From Citrobacter sp. Res13-Sevr-PEB04-36 (GTDB lineage: Bacteria > Pseudomonadota > Gammaproteobacteria > Enterobacterales > Enterobacteriaceae): a DNA stretch of 64,000 nucleotides. Under the pieces are notes generated by a model that did not search any database, was not told where the DNA came from, and was given only the letters and a program-made list of their open reading frames with translations. Shown here in pieces: positions 28,745 through 39,451 of the stretch. The position numbers and the translations under genes were made by a program. Every line of letters begins with the position of its first letter. Within the stretch, counting starts at the first letter, position 1. Location of the stretch: assembly GCF_015672735.1 (NCBI RefSeq), contig NZ_JADABY010000007.1, positions 1-64,000 of the forward strand, in the 5' to 3' direction.

Positions 28745-30169
28745 TTACTTCTTCTTCGCTTTCGGGTTCGGCAGGTCGGTAATGCTACCTTCGAACACTT
28801 CTGCCGCCAGGCCCACGGACTCGTGCAGAGTCGGGTGTGCGTGGATGGTCAGCGCGATGTCTTCAGCATCACAGCCCATTTCGATCGCCAGACCGATTTC
28901 GCCCAGCAGCTCGCCGCCGTTGGTACCGACAATCGCACCACCGATAACACGGTGAGATTCTTTGTCGAAAATCAGTTTGGTCATACCGTCTGCGCAGTCA
29001 GAAGCGATAGCACGGCCAGAAGCTGCCCACGGGAAGGTGGCGGTTTCGTAGCTGATGCCTTTCTCTTTCGCTTCTTTCTCAGTCAGGCCGACCCAGGCAA
29101 CTTCTGGTTCAGTATAGGCGATGGACGGAATCACTTTCGGATCGAAATAGTGTTTCTTACCGGCGATAACTTCAGCGGCAACGTGACCTTCGTGAACACC
29201 TTTGTGCGCCAGCATCGGCTGACCAACGATATCGCCGATCGCAAAGATGTGCGGTACGTTGGTACGCAGCTGTTTGTCCACGCGGATGAAGCCACGGTCA
29301 TCAACTTCAACGCCAGCTTTGCCCGCATCAAGGTTTTTACCGTTCGGTACACGACCGATAGCCACCAGCACGGCGTCGTAACGCTGTGCTTCAGCAGGTG
29401 CTTTTTTGCCTTCCATAGAAACGTAAATACCGTCTTCTTTCGCTTCAACGGCGGTGACTTTCGTTTCCAGCATCAGGTTGAATTTCTTGCTGATACGCTT
29501 GGTGAAGACTTTAACCACGTCTTTATCGGCAGCAGGGATAACCTGGTCGAACATTTCAACCACGTCGATCTCTGAACCCAGCGCATGGTAAACGGTACCC
29601 ATTTCCAGACCGATGATACCGCCACCCATAACCAGCAGGCGTTTTGGTACGGTTTTCAGCTCCAGCGCATCGGTGGAATCCCACACGCGAGGATCTTCAT
29701 GTGGAATGAACGGCAGTTCAATCGGACGGGAACCCGCCGCGATGATCGCGTTGTCGAAGTTGATCACGGTTTTGCCGTTTTCGCCTTCAACTTCCAGGGT
29801 GTTAGCCCCGGTAAATTTACCCAGACCGTTTACCACTTTCACTTTACGGCCTTTGGCCATACCAGCCAGACCGCCAGTCAGTTGAGTGATAACTTTTTCT
29901 TTCCAGGTACGAATCTTGTCGATATCGGTTTTCGGCTCACCAAAAACGATACCGTGTTCAGCCAGTGCTTTCGCTTCTTCGATAACTTTTGCTACGTGCA
30001 ACAGTGCTTTAGAAGGGATACAGCCGACGTTCAGACAAACACCGCCGAGGGTGCTGTAACGTTCTACGATGACGGTCTCCAGACCTAAATCTGCGCAACG
30101 GAAGGCTGCAGAGTAACCTGCCGGGCCTGCCCCAAGTACCACGACTTGAGTTTTGATTTCAGTGCTCAT
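28745..30169 (-). CDS. lpd: Dihydrolipoyl dehydrogenase (E3)
   Basis: FAD flavoprotein that reoxidises dihydrolipoyl groups with NAD+, shared by the pyruvate and 2-oxoglutarate dehydrogenase complexes and the glycine cleavage system. The 474-residue protein shows the FAD fold (GAGPAGYSAA), the redox disulfide CLNVGC, an NAD-binding GGGIIGLEMG and the catalytic HPTLHE near the C-terminus. The start is the second of two adjacent ATGs (MSTEIK), as in E. coli. It has its own promoter region after the aceF terminator. Confidence 0.98.
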   Translation of the reverse strand: MSTEIKTQVVVLGAGPAGYSAAFRCADLGLETVIVERYSTLGGVCLNVGCIPSKALLHVAKVIEEAKALAEHGIVFGEPKTDIDKIRTWKEKVITQLTGGLAGMAKGRKVKVVNGLGKFTGANTLEVEGENGKTVINFDNAIIAAGSRPIELPFIPHEDPRVWDSTDALELKTVPKRLLVMGGGIIGLEMGTVYHALGSEIDVVEMFDQVIPAADKDVVKVFTKRISKKFNLMLETKVTAVEAKEDGIYVSMEGKKAPAEAQRYDAVLVAIGRVPNGKNLDAGKAGVEVDDRGFIRVDKQLRTNVPHIFAIGDIVGQPMLAHKGVHEGHVAAEVIAGKKHYFDPKVIPSIAYTEPEVAWVGLTEKEAKEKGISYETATFPWAASGRAIASDCADGMTKLIFDKESHRVIGGAIVGTNGGELLGEIGLAIEMGCDAEDIALTIHAHPTLHESVGLAAEVFEGSITDLPNPKAKKK

Positions 30170-30228
30170 CATGACCTCTTAATTTATACCCGTCGTCCAC
30201 CGGGTCGTTCTATCCGCCGGTATTTTAC

Positions 30229-30246
30229 AAAATTGTTAACAATTTT
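30229..30246. promoter_or_regulatory. 18 bp perfect palindrome upstream of lpd
   Basis: AAAATTGTTAACAATTTT is a perfect inverted repeat centred on GTTAAC, about 60-77 bp upstream of the lpd start. E. coli lpd has an ArcA-repressed promoter, and GTTAA repeats are typical of ArcA sites, so a regulator site is likely; the identity of the regulator is inference. Confidence 0.55.
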
Positions 30247-30311
30247 GAAACAACAAACGGCAACCGATTTGTCTTTCGCACAATAACCTCACTGACATCA
30301 TGAGATTACCA

Positions 30312-30341
30312 GAAAAAAGCCGGCCGTCGGGCCGGCTTTTT
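30312..30341 (-). terminator. Terminator after aceF
   Basis: On the minus strand AAAAAGCCGGC, a short loop and GCCGGCTTTTTT, directly after the aceF stop. It separates aceEF from the independently expressed lpd. Confidence 0.9.
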
Positions 30342-30344
30342 CGC

Positions 30345-32225
30345 TTACATCACCAGACGGCGAATGTCAGACAGCGTGTTGTTGATGATGGTAATGAAAC
30401 GAGCACCATCAGCACCGTCAATCACGCGGTGGTCAAAGGAGAGAGAAATCGGCATCATCAGACGCGGAGTAAACTCTTTACCATTCCACACCGGTTCAAT
30501 AGCCGACTTGGACACGCCAAGGATAGCCACTTCAGGCGCGTTCACAATCGGTGCGAAGTGGGTAGTCCCCAGGCCGCCGATGCTGGAGATAGTGAAGCAA
30601 CCGCCCTGCATTTCGCCAGCCGTCAGCTTACCATCACGCGCTTTCTTAGAGATCACCGTCAGTTCACGAGACAGCTCGGTAATGCTCTTCTTGTTCACGT
30701 CTTTAAAGACCGGAACAACCAGACCATTTGGCGTATCAACCGCAACACCGATGTTGATGTATTTCTTCAGCGTCAGCTTCTGGCCATCTTCGGACAGGGA
30801 GCTGTTGAAGCGTGGCATCTGCTCGAGAGCCGCTGCGACCGCTTTCATGATGAAGACTACTGGGGTGAATTTCACATCCAGTTTACGTTTTTCAGATTCG
30901 GCGTTCTGCTGCTTACGGAACGCTTCCAGATCGGTGATATCAGTTTTGTCGAAGTGGGTAACGTGCGGGATCATCACCCAGTTACGGCTCAGGTTAGCAC
31001 CCGAGATTTTCTGGATACGGCCCAGTTCCACTTCTTCGATTTCACCAAACTTGCTGAAGTCCACTTTCGGCCAAGGCAGCATGCCCGGGATACCGCCGCC
31101 AGCCGCAGCTGCCGGTGCAGATTCAGCGCGTTTAACCGCGTCTTTCACGTAAGCCTGAACGTCTTCGCGCAGGATGCGACCTTTACGGCCAGACCCTTTC
31201 ACTTTCGCCAGGTTCACACCGAATTCGCGCGCCAGGCGACGAATCAGCGGAGTAGCGTGGACGTAAGCGTCGTTTTCTGCGAAGTCAGATTTGCCTTCTG
31301 CTTTCGCTGCCGGAGCCGGAGCTGCGGCAGGTGCAGGTGCTGCGGCCACAGCCGGAGCAGCCGCTTGCGCAGGGGCAGCAGCCGGTGCCGCGCCTTCAAC
31401 TTCGAAGACCATAATCAGAGAACCGGTTTTCACTTTATCGCCGGTGCTGATTTTGATTTCTTTCACGGTACCCGCGAACGGTGCCGGAACTTCCATCGAC
31501 GCTTTGTCGCCTTCAACGGTGATCAGTGACTGCTCAGCGGCAATTTTATCGCCCACTTTGACCATCACTTCAGTGACTTCAACTTCGTCACCACCGATGT
31601 CCGGGACGTTAACTTCTTTAGAACCAGACGCTGCCGGAGCCGCTGCGGCTGCCGGTGCAGCTGCCTGAGTTGGTGCCGCGGCTGGCGCTGCGCCTGCAAC
31701 TTCGAAGACCATAATCAGGGAGCCAGTAGACACTTTGTCGCCGGTATTGATTTTGATCTCTTTCACGGTACCCGCGAACGGAGCCGGGACTTCCATAGAG
31801 GCTTTGTCGCCTTCTACGGTGATCAGAGACTGCTCAGCCGCAACGGTATCGCCGACTTTAACCATAATCTCGGTGACTTCAACTTCGTCGCCGCCAATGT
31901 CCGGTACGTGTACGTCTTTCGCTGCTGCCGCAGCTGCCGGAGCGGCTGCTTGCTTCTCTTCTGCCGGAGCAGGTGCAGCAGCTGCTGCACCGTCGGCGGA
32001 ATCGAAAATCATGATCAGTTTGCCGGTCTCAGTTTTGTCGCCAACAGAGACTTTGATCTCTTTAACGATACCCGCCTGAGGGGACGGAACTTCCATAGAG
32101 GCTTTGTCGCCTTCTACGGTGATCAGCGACTGTTCAGCTTCAACTTTGTCGCCCACTTTGACCAGAATCTCGGTGATTTCAACTTCATCAGCCCCGATGT
32201 CCGGTACATTGATTTCGATAGCCAT
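30345..32225 (-). CDS. aceF: Pyruvate dehydrogenase E2, dihydrolipoyl acetyltransferase
   Basis: Core of the pyruvate dehydrogenase complex; it passes acetyl groups from lipoyl arms to CoA. The 626-residue protein has three tandem lipoyl domains, each with the lipoylated Lys in GDKASMEVP, joined by Ala/Pro-rich linkers, then the peripheral-subunit-binding domain ([15 protein letters not shown]) and the catalytic domain ending with the active-site [12 protein letters not shown]. The three lipoyl domains are near-repeats at DNA level. The start is 14 bp after the aceE stop. Confidence 0.98.
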   Translation of the reverse strand: MAIEINVPDIGADEVEITEILVKVGDKVEAEQSLITVEGDKASMEVPSPQAGIVKEIKVSVGDKTETGKLIMIFDSADGAAAAAPAPAEEKQAAAPAAAAAAKDVHVPDIGGDEVEVTEIMVKVGDTVAAEQSLITVEGDKASMEVPAPFAGTVKEIKINTGDKVSTGSLIMVFEVAGAAPAAAPTQAAAPAAAAAPAASGSKEVNVPDIGGDEVEVTEVMVKVGDKIAAEQSLITVEGDKASMEVPAPFAGTVKEIKISTGDKVKTGSLIMVFEVEGAAPAAAPAQAAAPAVAAAPAPAAAPAPAAKAEGKSDFAENDAYVHATPLIRRLAREFGVNLAKVKGSGRKGRILREDVQAYVKDAVKRAESAPAAAAGGGIPGMLPWPKVDFSKFGEIEEVELGRIQKISGANLSRNWVMIPHVTHFDKTDITDLEAFRKQQNAESEKRKLDVKFTPVVFIMKAVAAALEQMPRFNSSLSEDGQKLTLKKYINIGVAVDTPNGLVVPVFKDVNKKSITELSRELTVISKKARDGKLTAGEMQGGCFTISSIGGLGTTHFAPIVNAPEVAILGVSKSAIEPVWNGKEFTPRLMMPISLSFDHRVIDGADGARFITIINNTLSDIRRLVM

Positions 32226-32239
32226 GTTTCTTTTACCTC

Positions 32240-34903
32240 TTACGCCAGACGCGGGTTAACTTTATCTGCATCGATATTGAATTTAGTGATAGCGTCAGCA
32301 ACCACTTTCTTATCGATTTCGCCACGTTTAGCCAGTTCGCCCAGTGCCGCTACAACCACATAGGAAGCATCAACTTCGAAGTGGTGACGCAGGTTTTCAC
32401 GGCTGTCAGAGCGACCGAAGCCGTCAGTACCCAGTACGCGATAATCATCAGCCGGTACATAAGTACGAACCTGTTCGGCAAACAGTTTCATATAGTCAGT
32501 AGATGCTACAGCCGGTGCGTCGTTCATCACCTGAGCGATGTACGGAACGCGCGGAGTTTCCAGCGGGTGCAGCATGTTCCAGCGCTCACAATCCTGGCCA
32601 TCACGCGCCAGTTCAGTGAAGGACGTGACGCTATACACGTCAGAACCTACGCCGTAGTCGTTCGCCAGGATCTGCGCTGCTTCACGAACGTGACGCAGGA
32701 TAGAACCGGAACCCAACAGCTGAACTTTACCTTTCTTACCTTCGAGGGTTTCGAGTTTGTAGATACCTTTACGGATACCTTCCTCAACACCTTCCGGCAT
32801 TGCCGGCATGTGGTAGTTTTCGTTCAGCGTGGTGATGTAGTAGTAAACGTTCTCTTGTTTCTCACCGTACATACGCTCCAGACCATCGTGCATGATGACC
32901 GCAACTTCGTACGCGTAAGACGGATCGTAAGAGATACAGTTCGGAATAGTCAGAGACTGAATATGGCTGTGACCATCTTCGTGCTGCAGACCTTCACCGT
33001 TCAGCGTCGTACGACCAGAAGTCCCACCGATCAGGAAGCCGCGCGCCTGCTGGTCACCCGCCTGCCAGCACAGGTCACCGATACGCTGGAACCCGAACAT
33101 GGAGTAGTAGATGTAGAACGGGATCATCGGCAGATCGTTGGTGCTGTAAGAGGTCGCAGCCGCCAGCCAGGATGCCCCAGCACCCAGTTCGTTGATACCT
33201 TCCTGCAGGATCTGACCTTTTTCGTCTTCTTTGTAGTAAGCAACCTGCTCACGGTCCTGCGGGGTGTACTGCTGGCCGTTCGGGCTGTAGATACCAATCT
33301 GACGGAACAGACCTTCCATACCGAAAGTACGTGCTTCATCGGCGATGATCGGCACCAGACGATCTTTGATCGACTTGTTCTTCAGCATCACGTTCAGGGC
33401 ACGAACGAAAGCGATAGTGGTGGAGATTTCTTTGTTCTGCTCTTCCAGCAGCGCACCGAAGTCTTCCAGCGCCGGCAGCTCCAGCTTCTCAGTGAAGTTA
33501 GGCTGACGAGCCGGCAGGTAGCCGTGCAGTTTCTGACGCTGAGCGTGCAGATAAGTATGCTCTTCAGAACCTTCCGGGAAGGTAATGTAAGACAGGTTTT
33601 CAACCTGCTCATCGGTCACTGGAACGTTGAAACGGTCGCGGATGTAACGCACGCCGTCCATGTTCATTTTCTTAACCTGGTGAGCGATGTTTTTACCTTC
33701 GGCGGTGTCACCCATGCCGTAACCTTTGATGGTATGGGCGAGGATTACAGTTGCTTTGCCTTTGGTTTCCTGCGCTTTTTTCAGTGCAGCGTAAACTTTC
33801 TTCGGATCGTGACCGCCACGGTTCAGCGCCCAAATCTGCTCGTCAGTCCAGTCAGCAACCAGTGCTGCGGTTTCCGGGTATTTACCGAAGAAGTGCTCAC
33901 GAACATACGCGCCGTCTTTGGATTTGAAGGTCTGATAGTCGCCGTCAACGGTTTCGTTCATCAGCTGGATCAGTTTACCGCTGGTGTCTTTACGCAGCAG
34001 CTCATCCCAACGACCGCCCCACATCACTTTGATCACGTTCCAGCCAGCACCTGCGAAGATGCCTTCCAGTTCGTTAACAATCTTGCCGTTACCGGTGACC
34101 GGGCCGTCAAGACGCTGCAGGTTACAGTTGATAACAAAGACCAGGTTGTCCAGTTTTTCACGGGTCGCGATGGTGATAGCGCCTTTAGATTCTGGCTCAT
34201 CCATCTCGCCGTCGCCCAGGAAGGCATAAACGGTCTGCTTAGAGGTATCTTTCAGGCCACGGTGTTCCAGATACTTCAGGAATTTAGCCTGGTAGATAGC
34301 ACCGATTGGACCCAGACCCATGGATACGGTCGGGAACTGCCAGAATTCCGGCATCAGTTTCGGGTGCGGATAAGAAGACAGGCCTTTGCCATGAACTTCC
34401 TGACGGAAGTTGTTCATCTGCTCTTCAGTCAGACGACCTTCCAGGAATGCACGTGCATAGATGCCCGGAGAGATGTGGCCCTGGAAGTAAATCAGGTCGC
34501 CGCCATCCTGCTCGTTGCGTGCACGGAAGAAATGGTTGAAGCACACATCATAGACCGTTGCGGAGGACTGGAAGGATGCCATGTGGCCACCCAGCTCGAG
34601 GTCCTTTTTAGACGCACGCAGTACGGTCATGATGGCGTTCCAGCGGATAGCAGAACGAATACGACGTTCCAGCTCCAGATTGCCCGGGTATTCCGGCTCA
34701 TCTTCAACGGCAATAGTGTTTACATAATTGCTGGCCCCTGTACCTGCCGCTACTTTCACGCCGCCTTTGCGGGCTTCTGAAAGCAGTTGGTCGATCAGAT
34801 ACTGAGCACGCTCAACACCTTCTTCACGGATGACCGATTCGATCGCCTGTAGCCAGTCGCGAGTTTCGATCGGATCCACGTCATTTGGGAAACGTTCTGA
34901 CAT
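32240..34903 (-). CDS. aceE: Pyruvate dehydrogenase E1 component
   Basis: Thiamine diphosphate enzyme that decarboxylates pyruvate and acetylates the lipoyl arms of AceF. The 887-residue homodimeric-type E1 carries the ThDP motif (GDGEMDEPE ... NCN) and the conserved [21 protein letters not shown] region. Length equals E. coli AceE. It is the second gene of pdhR-aceE-aceF-lpd, transcribed mainly from the PdhR-controlled promoter in front of pdhR. Confidence 0.98.
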   Translation of the reverse strand: MSERFPNDVDPIETRDWLQAIESVIREEGVERAQYLIDQLLSEARKGGVKVAAGTGASNYVNTIAVEDEPEYPGNLELERRIRSAIRWNAIMTVLRASKKDLELGGHMASFQSSATVYDVCFNHFFRARNEQDGGDLIYFQGHISPGIYARAFLEGRLTEEQMNNFRQEVHGKGLSSYPHPKLMPEFWQFPTVSMGLGPIGAIYQAKFLKYLEHRGLKDTSKQTVYAFLGDGEMDEPESKGAITIATREKLDNLVFVINCNLQRLDGPVTGNGKIVNELEGIFAGAGWNVIKVMWGGRWDELLRKDTSGKLIQLMNETVDGDYQTFKSKDGAYVREHFFGKYPETAALVADWTDEQIWALNRGGHDPKKVYAALKKAQETKGKATVILAHTIKGYGMGDTAEGKNIAHQVKKMNMDGVRYIRDRFNVPVTDEQVENLSYITFPEGSEEHTYLHAQRQKLHGYLPARQPNFTEKLELPALEDFGALLEEQNKEISTTIAFVRALNVMLKNKSIKDRLVPIIADEARTFGMEGLFRQIGIYSPNGQQYTPQDREQVAYYKEDEKGQILQEGINELGAGASWLAAATSYSTNDLPMIPFYIYYSMFGFQRIGDLCWQAGDQQARGFLIGGTSGRTTLNGEGLQHEDGHSHIQSLTIPNCISYDPSYAYEVAVIMHDGLERMYGEKQENVYYYITTLNENYHMPAMPEGVEEGIRKGIYKLETLEGKKGKVQLLGSGSILRHVREAAQILANDYGVGSDVYSVTSFTELARDGQDCERWNMLHPLETPRVPYIAQVMNDAPAVASTDYMKLFAEQVRTYVPADDYRVLGTDGFGRSDSRENLRHHFEVDASYVVVAALGELAKRGEIDKKVVADAITKFNIDADKVNPRLA

Positions 34904-34967
34904 GGGGGTATTCCTTATCTATCTAATACGTTGAGTTATCTGGAACCTGTCCCATTGCGCTCTTTGT

Positions 34968-35083
34968 TCTTCATACTTCAGGTTGTCTCTTTGTTGGCTG
35001 CGCTTCCTCGCACCAGTCACATAGTTCACTATGCTTCTGGCGACTCGCACGCTTGCCGCCGCGATACTACCCGAATTATTTTG
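34968..35083. repeat. ERIC-like element in the pdhR-aceE intergenic region
   Basis: Resembles the ERIC family in the arms (CATACTTCAGGTTG at the left, TACCCGAATTATTTT at the right) and inside (GTTGGCTGCGCTTCCTCGC, then CGCACGCTTGCCGCC). It is more diverged than the folK copy. The pdhR-aceE gap is 284 bp against 160 bp remembered for E. coli K-12; the 124 bp excess is one ERIC length. Confidence 0.72.
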
Positions 35084-35187
35084 AACAACTAAAAGTGCAA
35101 TAAGACAGGTTCTGCGTTTAGTTGCCGCGCTTTTGGTTCGCGCTTGATTTACAACATCTTCTGGTTAACTAGCTGCCAGAAAAATCA

Positions 35188-35952
35188 CTAATTCTTTCGT
35201 TGCTCCAGGCGGCGTAAGGCACGTTCACGACGGCTTTCCTCACGGCTTCTGTCCAGGAGAATTTCTTCGATAAACGCCAGGTGGCGGTGGGACGCTTCAC
35301 GCGCCTCCTCCGGCTTCCCGGCGATAATCGCTTCAAAAATACGCGTACGGTGACTGCTTACCAACGGCAGCATATCCCGACGCGAATACAGCAATTCAAA
35401 GTTTTGACGGACGTTCTGGGCCAGCATCGGCTCCATACAGCGGAGCAAATGGAGCAGTACCACATTGTGCGCCGCTTCGGTGACAGCAATTTGATACTGG
35501 AGAACCGCATCAGATTCGCCGTCAAGATCGCCGGACTGTTGAGCAAGCTCGATCGCATGGTGGAGTTCACGGATACGCGTTTTATCTTCGTCCGTGCTGC
35601 GTAGTGCGGCGTAATAAGCAGCAATACCTTCCAGCGCATGGCGCGTCTCAAGCAGGTCAAACTGGGATTCAGGATGGTCGGAGAGCAACTCTACCAGTGG
35701 GTCGCTAAAGCTCTGCCACAGGCTGCTCTGAACAAAAGTGCCACCGCCCTGACGACGAAGCAGCAAACCCTTCGCTTCGAGACGTTGGATCGCCTCGCGC
35801 AAGGAGGGACGGGAGACGTCGAACTGTTTTGCCAGCTCGCGTTCCGGTGGGAGTTTCTCTCCGGGGCGAAGTGTCCCCTCAAGAATTAAAAACTCCAGCT
35901 GCTGCTCAATCACATCGGAGAGTTTTGGTTGGCGGATTTTGCTGTAGGCCAT
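35188..35952 (-). CDS. pdhR: Pyruvate dehydrogenase complex repressor PdhR
   Basis: GntR/FadR-family repressor of the pdh operon and of several respiratory genes; pyruvate releases it from DNA. The 254-residue protein has an N-terminal winged helix ([23 protein letters not shown]) and a C-terminal FCD ligand domain. Length and sequence match E. coli PdhR. Its own operator lies just upstream, giving autoregulation. Confidence 0.97.
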   Translation of the reverse strand: MAYSKIRQPKLSDVIEQQLEFLILEGTLRPGEKLPPERELAKQFDVSRPSLREAIQRLEAKGLLLRRQGGGTFVQSSLWQSFSDPLVELLSDHPESQFDLLETRHALEGIAAYYAALRSTDEDKTRIRELHHAIELAQQSGDLDGESDAVLQYQIAVTEAAHNVVLLHLLRCMEPMLAQNVRQNFELLYSRRDMLPLVSSHRTRIFEAIIAGKPEEAREASHRHLAFIEEILLDRSREESRRERALRRLEQRKN

Positions 35953-36516
35953 GATTTCCTGTCTTAAGCCATTTGCCCGGAGTCAATTGGTCTTACCAAT
36001 TTCATGTTCTTGACGCTAAAGTAACAAAGTATTCACCTTCTGTCCATACAGGTTTTGATTGAAATCAGTAAAGGAGGCATATTTTAACAACATTACAGAA
36101 ATAACGTTTCAAACCTGTAACTATGCACAAATGTTAAATTTACCCATCACGGGGTAGTTTTAACGTAATTGAAACGAAAAACTATCCCATCTGAACCGAT
36201 TCACCTGCTTATTTATCGATTTTTCAAGCGGAATAAACGAATAAAAATTCAAAATGGAAATTTTGTGGTAGATAGATTCGTATTTACAAATGGTTTCTTT
36301 TTATTCAAGTCGTCATCCTCCCTTCACAAAGCAGGTGCATTCGCGCTCGCATAACATTATTCTGATCAAGACAAAAGTATTTAGGCAACATTTTACTGAC
36401 CACTGCCGTAAACAAATTAATACAACAAACGGAATTGCAAACTTACACACGCATCACTGCGTGGTTCAAAATATAAGTACTCGAACGATGAAGAGTAAAA
36501 CCACACACGAGGTTTC
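35953..36516. other. AT-rich divergent region between pdhR and aroP
   Basis: 564 bp with no convincing gene. The left end holds the PdhR operator and the pdh promoter. The rest should hold the aroP promoter and TyrR sites known from E. coli, but no full TGTAAA-N6-TTTACA box is visible; a degenerate TGCAAACTTACAC occurs near 36436. A 61-codon open frame (36169-36354) lacks a ribosome binding site and was not called. Confidence 0.5.
35986..36000 (-). promoter_or_regulatory. PdhR operator of the pdh operon
   Basis: ATTGGTCTTACCAAT is a perfect match to the PdhR consensus ATTGGTNNNACCAAT, centred about 40 bp upstream of the pdhR start codon. Confidence 0.93.
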
Positions 36517-37890
36517 ATGATGGAAAGTCAACAGCATGGCGATCAGCTAAAGCGCGGTCTTAAAAACCGCCATATACAGCTTATCGCGCTGGGTGGCGCG
36601 ATAGGCACCGGGTTATTCCTCGGCAGCGCGTCCGTTATCCAGTCTGCAGGGCCGGGGATTATTCTGGGTTACGCTATCGCCGGTTTTATCGCCTTTTTAA
36701 TTATGCGCCAGTTAGGTGAAATGGTGGTTGAAGAGCCGGTAGCCGGTTCCTTCAGCCACTTTGCCTATAAGTACTGGGGCGGTTTCGCTGGTTTCTCCTC
36801 CGGCTGGAACTACTGGGTGCTGTACGTTCTGGTTGCCATGGCTGAGTTGACTGCCGTTGGGAAATACATCCAGTTCTGGTATCCGGAGATCCCGACCTGG
36901 GTCTCCGCTGCCGTCTTTTTTGTGGCCATCAACGCTATCAACCTGACCAACGTTAAAGTATTCGGTGAGATGGAGTTCTGGTTTGCCATTATTAAGGTTA
37001 TTGCGGTCGTGGCGATGATTCTGTTCGGTGGTTGGTTGCTGTTTAGCGGCAACGGCGGCCCGCAGGCCAGCGTCAGCAACTTGTGGGATCAGGGTGGCTT
37101 CCTGCCGCACGGCTTCACCGGTCTGGTAATGATGATGGCGATTATCATGTTCTCCTTCGGCGGGCTGGAGTTGGTCGGTATTACCGCGGCAGAAGCGGAT
37201 AACCCGGAGCAGAGCATTCCGAAGGCTACCAACCAGGTTATTTACCGTATCCTGATTTTCTATGTGGGTTCGCTGGCCGTCCTGCTCTCCCTGATGCCGT
37301 GGACGCGCGTAACAGCAGATACCAGCCCATTTGTCCTTATCTTCCATGAGCTGGGCGACACGTTTGTGGCTAACGCACTGAACGTTGTGGTACTGACCGC
37401 CGCCCTGTCTGTCTATAACAGCTGCGTATATTGCAACAGCCGTATGCTTTTCGGTCTGGCTCAGCAGGGCAACGCGCCAAAAGCGCTGATGAGCGTGGAT
37501 AAACGTGGCGTCCCGGTCAATACCATCCTCGTCTCCGCGCTGGTCACCGCCCTGTGCGTCCTGATCAACTACCTGGCGCCAGAATCCGCCTTTGGTTTAC
37601 TGATGGCTCTGGTGGTCTCCGCGCTGGTGATCAACTGGGCGATGATCAGCCTTGCGCACATCAAGTTCCGCAAGGCGAAACAACAGCAGGGCGTTGCCAG
37701 TCGCTTCCCGGCGCTGTTCTATCCACTGGGTAATTGGATTTGCCTGATTTTCATGGCGGCAGTGCTGGTGATTATGCTGATGACACCGGGCATGGCAATC
37801 TCCGTTTACCTGATCCCGGTATGGATTGCTATTCTTGGCGTCGGTTATCTGTGTAAGCAGAAAACAGCCAGAGCGGCTAAAGCGCATTAA
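36517..37890 (+). CDS. aroP: Aromatic amino acid permease AroP
   Basis: General high-affinity proton symporter for Phe, Tyr and Trp in the inner membrane, of the APC superfamily. The 457-residue protein has about 12 hydrophobic segments and the family signature IALGGAIGTGLFLG near the N-terminus. It is nearly identical to E. coli AroP and in the same place, divergent from pdhR. In E. coli it is repressed by TyrR. Confidence 0.97.
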   Translation: MMESQQHGDQLKRGLKNRHIQLIALGGAIGTGLFLGSASVIQSAGPGIILGYAIAGFIAFLIMRQLGEMVVEEPVAGSFSHFAYKYWGGFAGFSSGWNYWVLYVLVAMAELTAVGKYIQFWYPEIPTWVSAAVFFVAINAINLTNVKVFGEMEFWFAIIKVIAVVAMILFGGWLLFSGNGGPQASVSNLWDQGGFLPHGFTGLVMMMAIIMFSFGGLELVGITAAEADNPEQSIPKATNQVIYRILIFYVGSLAVLLSLMPWTRVTADTSPFVLIFHELGDTFVANALNVVVLTAALSVYNSCVYCNSRMLFGLAQQGNAPKALMSVDKRGVPVNTILVSALVTALCVLINYLAPESAFGLLMALVVSALVINWAMISLAHIKFRKAKQQQGVASRFPALFYPLGNWICLIFMAAVLVIMLMTPGMAISVYLIPVWIAILGVGYLCKQKTARAAKAH

Positions 37891-37895
37891 TTCTC

Positions 37896-37919
37896 CCCCC
37901 TGCCTGCAAAGGTAGGGGG
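37896..37919 (+). terminator. Hairpin downstream of aroP
   Basis: Inverted repeat CCCCCTGCCT / AGGTAGGGGG directly after the aroP stop codon. The following T run is poor, so it may be a weak terminator. Confidence 0.5.
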
Positions 37920-38044
37920 TGTTACCTGCCTCACACTTTCCCACAGACGACTATTTCATCCATATCAGCGGCGCTATCCTGCAACGCAAAAACGAACTCA
38001 CCAGACAATAATTCTCTCCATATCTTATTTATGGAGCGCAGTTG

Positions 38045-39451
38045 ATGGAAACCAGTAAACTGTCGGTGAAAGAAAAGATCGGTTATGGTATGGGCGACGC
38101 CGGATGTAACATCATATTTGGCGCTATCATGCTGTTTGTTAACTATTTTTATACGGATATATTTGGCCTTGCTCCTGCTTTGGTCGGCGTTTTACTGCTT
38201 TCAGTACGCGTAATCGATGCCGTAACAGACCCTATTATGGGTGCAATGGCCGATCGCACGCGCAGTAAATATGGTCGATTTCGTCCATGGCTTTTATGGA
38301 TGGCTTTTCCCTACGCATTATTCAGCGTACTGATGTTTACCACCCCTGAGTGGACGTATAACAGCAAAGTTATCTATGCGTTTGTCACCTACTTCCTGCT
38401 GTCGATTACCTACACGGCAATCAATATTCCCTACTGCTCGCTCGGCAGCGTCATCACCAACGACCCGAAAGAGCGCGTCGCCTGTCAATCCTACCGCTTT
38501 GTGCTGGTAGGGATTGCCACCCTGCTACTTTCTCTCACTTTGCTACCGATGGCCGACTGGTTCGGTGGCGAAGATAAAGCCAAAGGCTATCAGATGGCGA
38601 TGGCCGTGCTGGCCTTTATTGGCATGTGCATGTTCCTGTTTTGCTTTGCGACGGTACGCGAGCGCGTGCGTCCTGCCGTCCAGACCAACGACGATTTAAA
38701 AGCTGACCTGAAAGATGTCTGGAAGAACGATCAATGGGTGAAAATCCTGCTGTTAACCCTGTGCAACGTCTGTCCGGGCTTTATTCGCATGGCCGCCACC
38801 ATGTACTACGTCACCTGGGTTATGCAGCAAAGCACACACTTCGCCACCTTGTTTATTAGCCTCGGCGTTGTCGGCATGATGATCGGCAGTATCCTGGCGA
38901 AGGTGTTAACCGACCGCTGGTGCAAACTGAAGGTGTTCTTCTGGACCAATATCGTACTGGCTGTCTTCTCCGGCGCGTTTTACTTCTTCGATCCGAAAGC
39001 CACCGTGATGATTATGGTGCTCTACTTCCTGCTCAACATCCTGCATCAGATCCCTTCCCCGCTGCACTGGTCATTGATGGCCGATGTCGATGACTACGGC
39101 GAGTGGAAAACAGGTAAACGCATCACCGGCATCAGCTTCTCCGGCAACCTGTTCTTCCTGAAACTGGGACTGGCTATTGCCGGGGCAATGGTCGGATTCC
39201 TGCTCTCCTGGTACGGTTACGACGCAGGTGCTAAAGCACAAAGCGAGTCCGCCATTAACGGTATTATGCTGCTGTTCACCCTTATTCCGGGCGTGGGCTA
39301 TCTGATTACCGCTGGCGTAGTTCGTCTGCTGAAAGTTGACCGCGAGTTTATGCAGCAAATCCAGTCAGACCTGGAAAAGCGTCGCACCAACTACCGTGAA
39401 TTGAATGAGTATCACGACGTTAAATCTCCTGAAAATGCAAGGAAAGCCTGA
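38045..39451 (+). CDS. GPH-family glycoside/pentoside:cation symporter
   Basis: 468-residue inner membrane transporter of the glycoside-pentoside-hexuronide family (MelB/YicJ/YagG type), with about 12 hydrophobic segments. Family landmarks visible are the N-terminal KEKIGYGMGDAGCN, the cation-site region VIDAVTDPIMGAMADRTRSKYGRFRPW, and SLMADVDDYGEWKTGKR. An ATG at 38045 with GGAG eight bases upstream is chosen over a TTG immediately before it. The stop overlaps the GH43 start (TGATG), so the pair is coupled; likely substrates are arabinosides or xylosides. Confidence 0.92.
   Translation: METSKLSVKEKIGYGMGDAGCNIIFGAIMLFVNYFYTDIFGLAPALVGVLLLSVRVIDAVTDPIMGAMADRTRSKYGRFRPWLLWMAFPYALFSVLMFTTPEWTYNSKVIYAFVTYFLLSITYTAINIPYCSLGSVITNDPKERVACQSYRFVLVGIATLLLSLTLLPMADWFGGEDKAKGYQMAMAVLAFIGMCMFLFCFATVRERVRPAVQTNDDLKADLKDVWKNDQWVKILLLTLCNVCPGFIRMAATMYYVTWVMQQSTHFATLFISLGVVGMMIGSILAKVLTDRWCKLKVFFWTNIVLAVFSGAFYFFDPKATVMIMVLYFLLNILHQIPSPLHWSLMADVDDYGEWKTGKRITGISFSGNLFFLKLGLAIAGAMVGFLLSWYGYDAGAKAQSESAINGIMLLFTLIPGVGYLITAGVVRLLKVDREFMQQIQSDLEKRRTNYRELNEYHDVKSPENARKA

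Noticed and set aside
31300-32200. Tandem repeats in aceF as a mobile or repeat element
   Set aside because: They are the three homologous lipoyl domains of a normal E2 protein, with Ala/Pro linkers.
32381-34780. A 799-codon open frame antisense to aceE, and similar long antisense frames opposite aceF, mrcB and acnB
   Set aside because: They lie fully opposite strongly conserved genes, have no ribosome binding site, and their composition is what the reverse complement of biased codons gives.
36169-36354. A 61-codon open frame in the pdhR-aroP gap
   Set aside because: No Shine-Dalgarno, AT-driven composition and no recognisable similarity; most likely chance.
36421-36450. TyrR box upstream of aroP
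   Set aside because: Only a degenerate half-like sequence (TGCAAACTTACAC) is visible; the TGTAAA-N6-TTTACA consensus is not met, so no operator was called.
38042-38044. TTG start for the GPH symporter
   Set aside because: The ATG directly after it has better spacing from GGAG.
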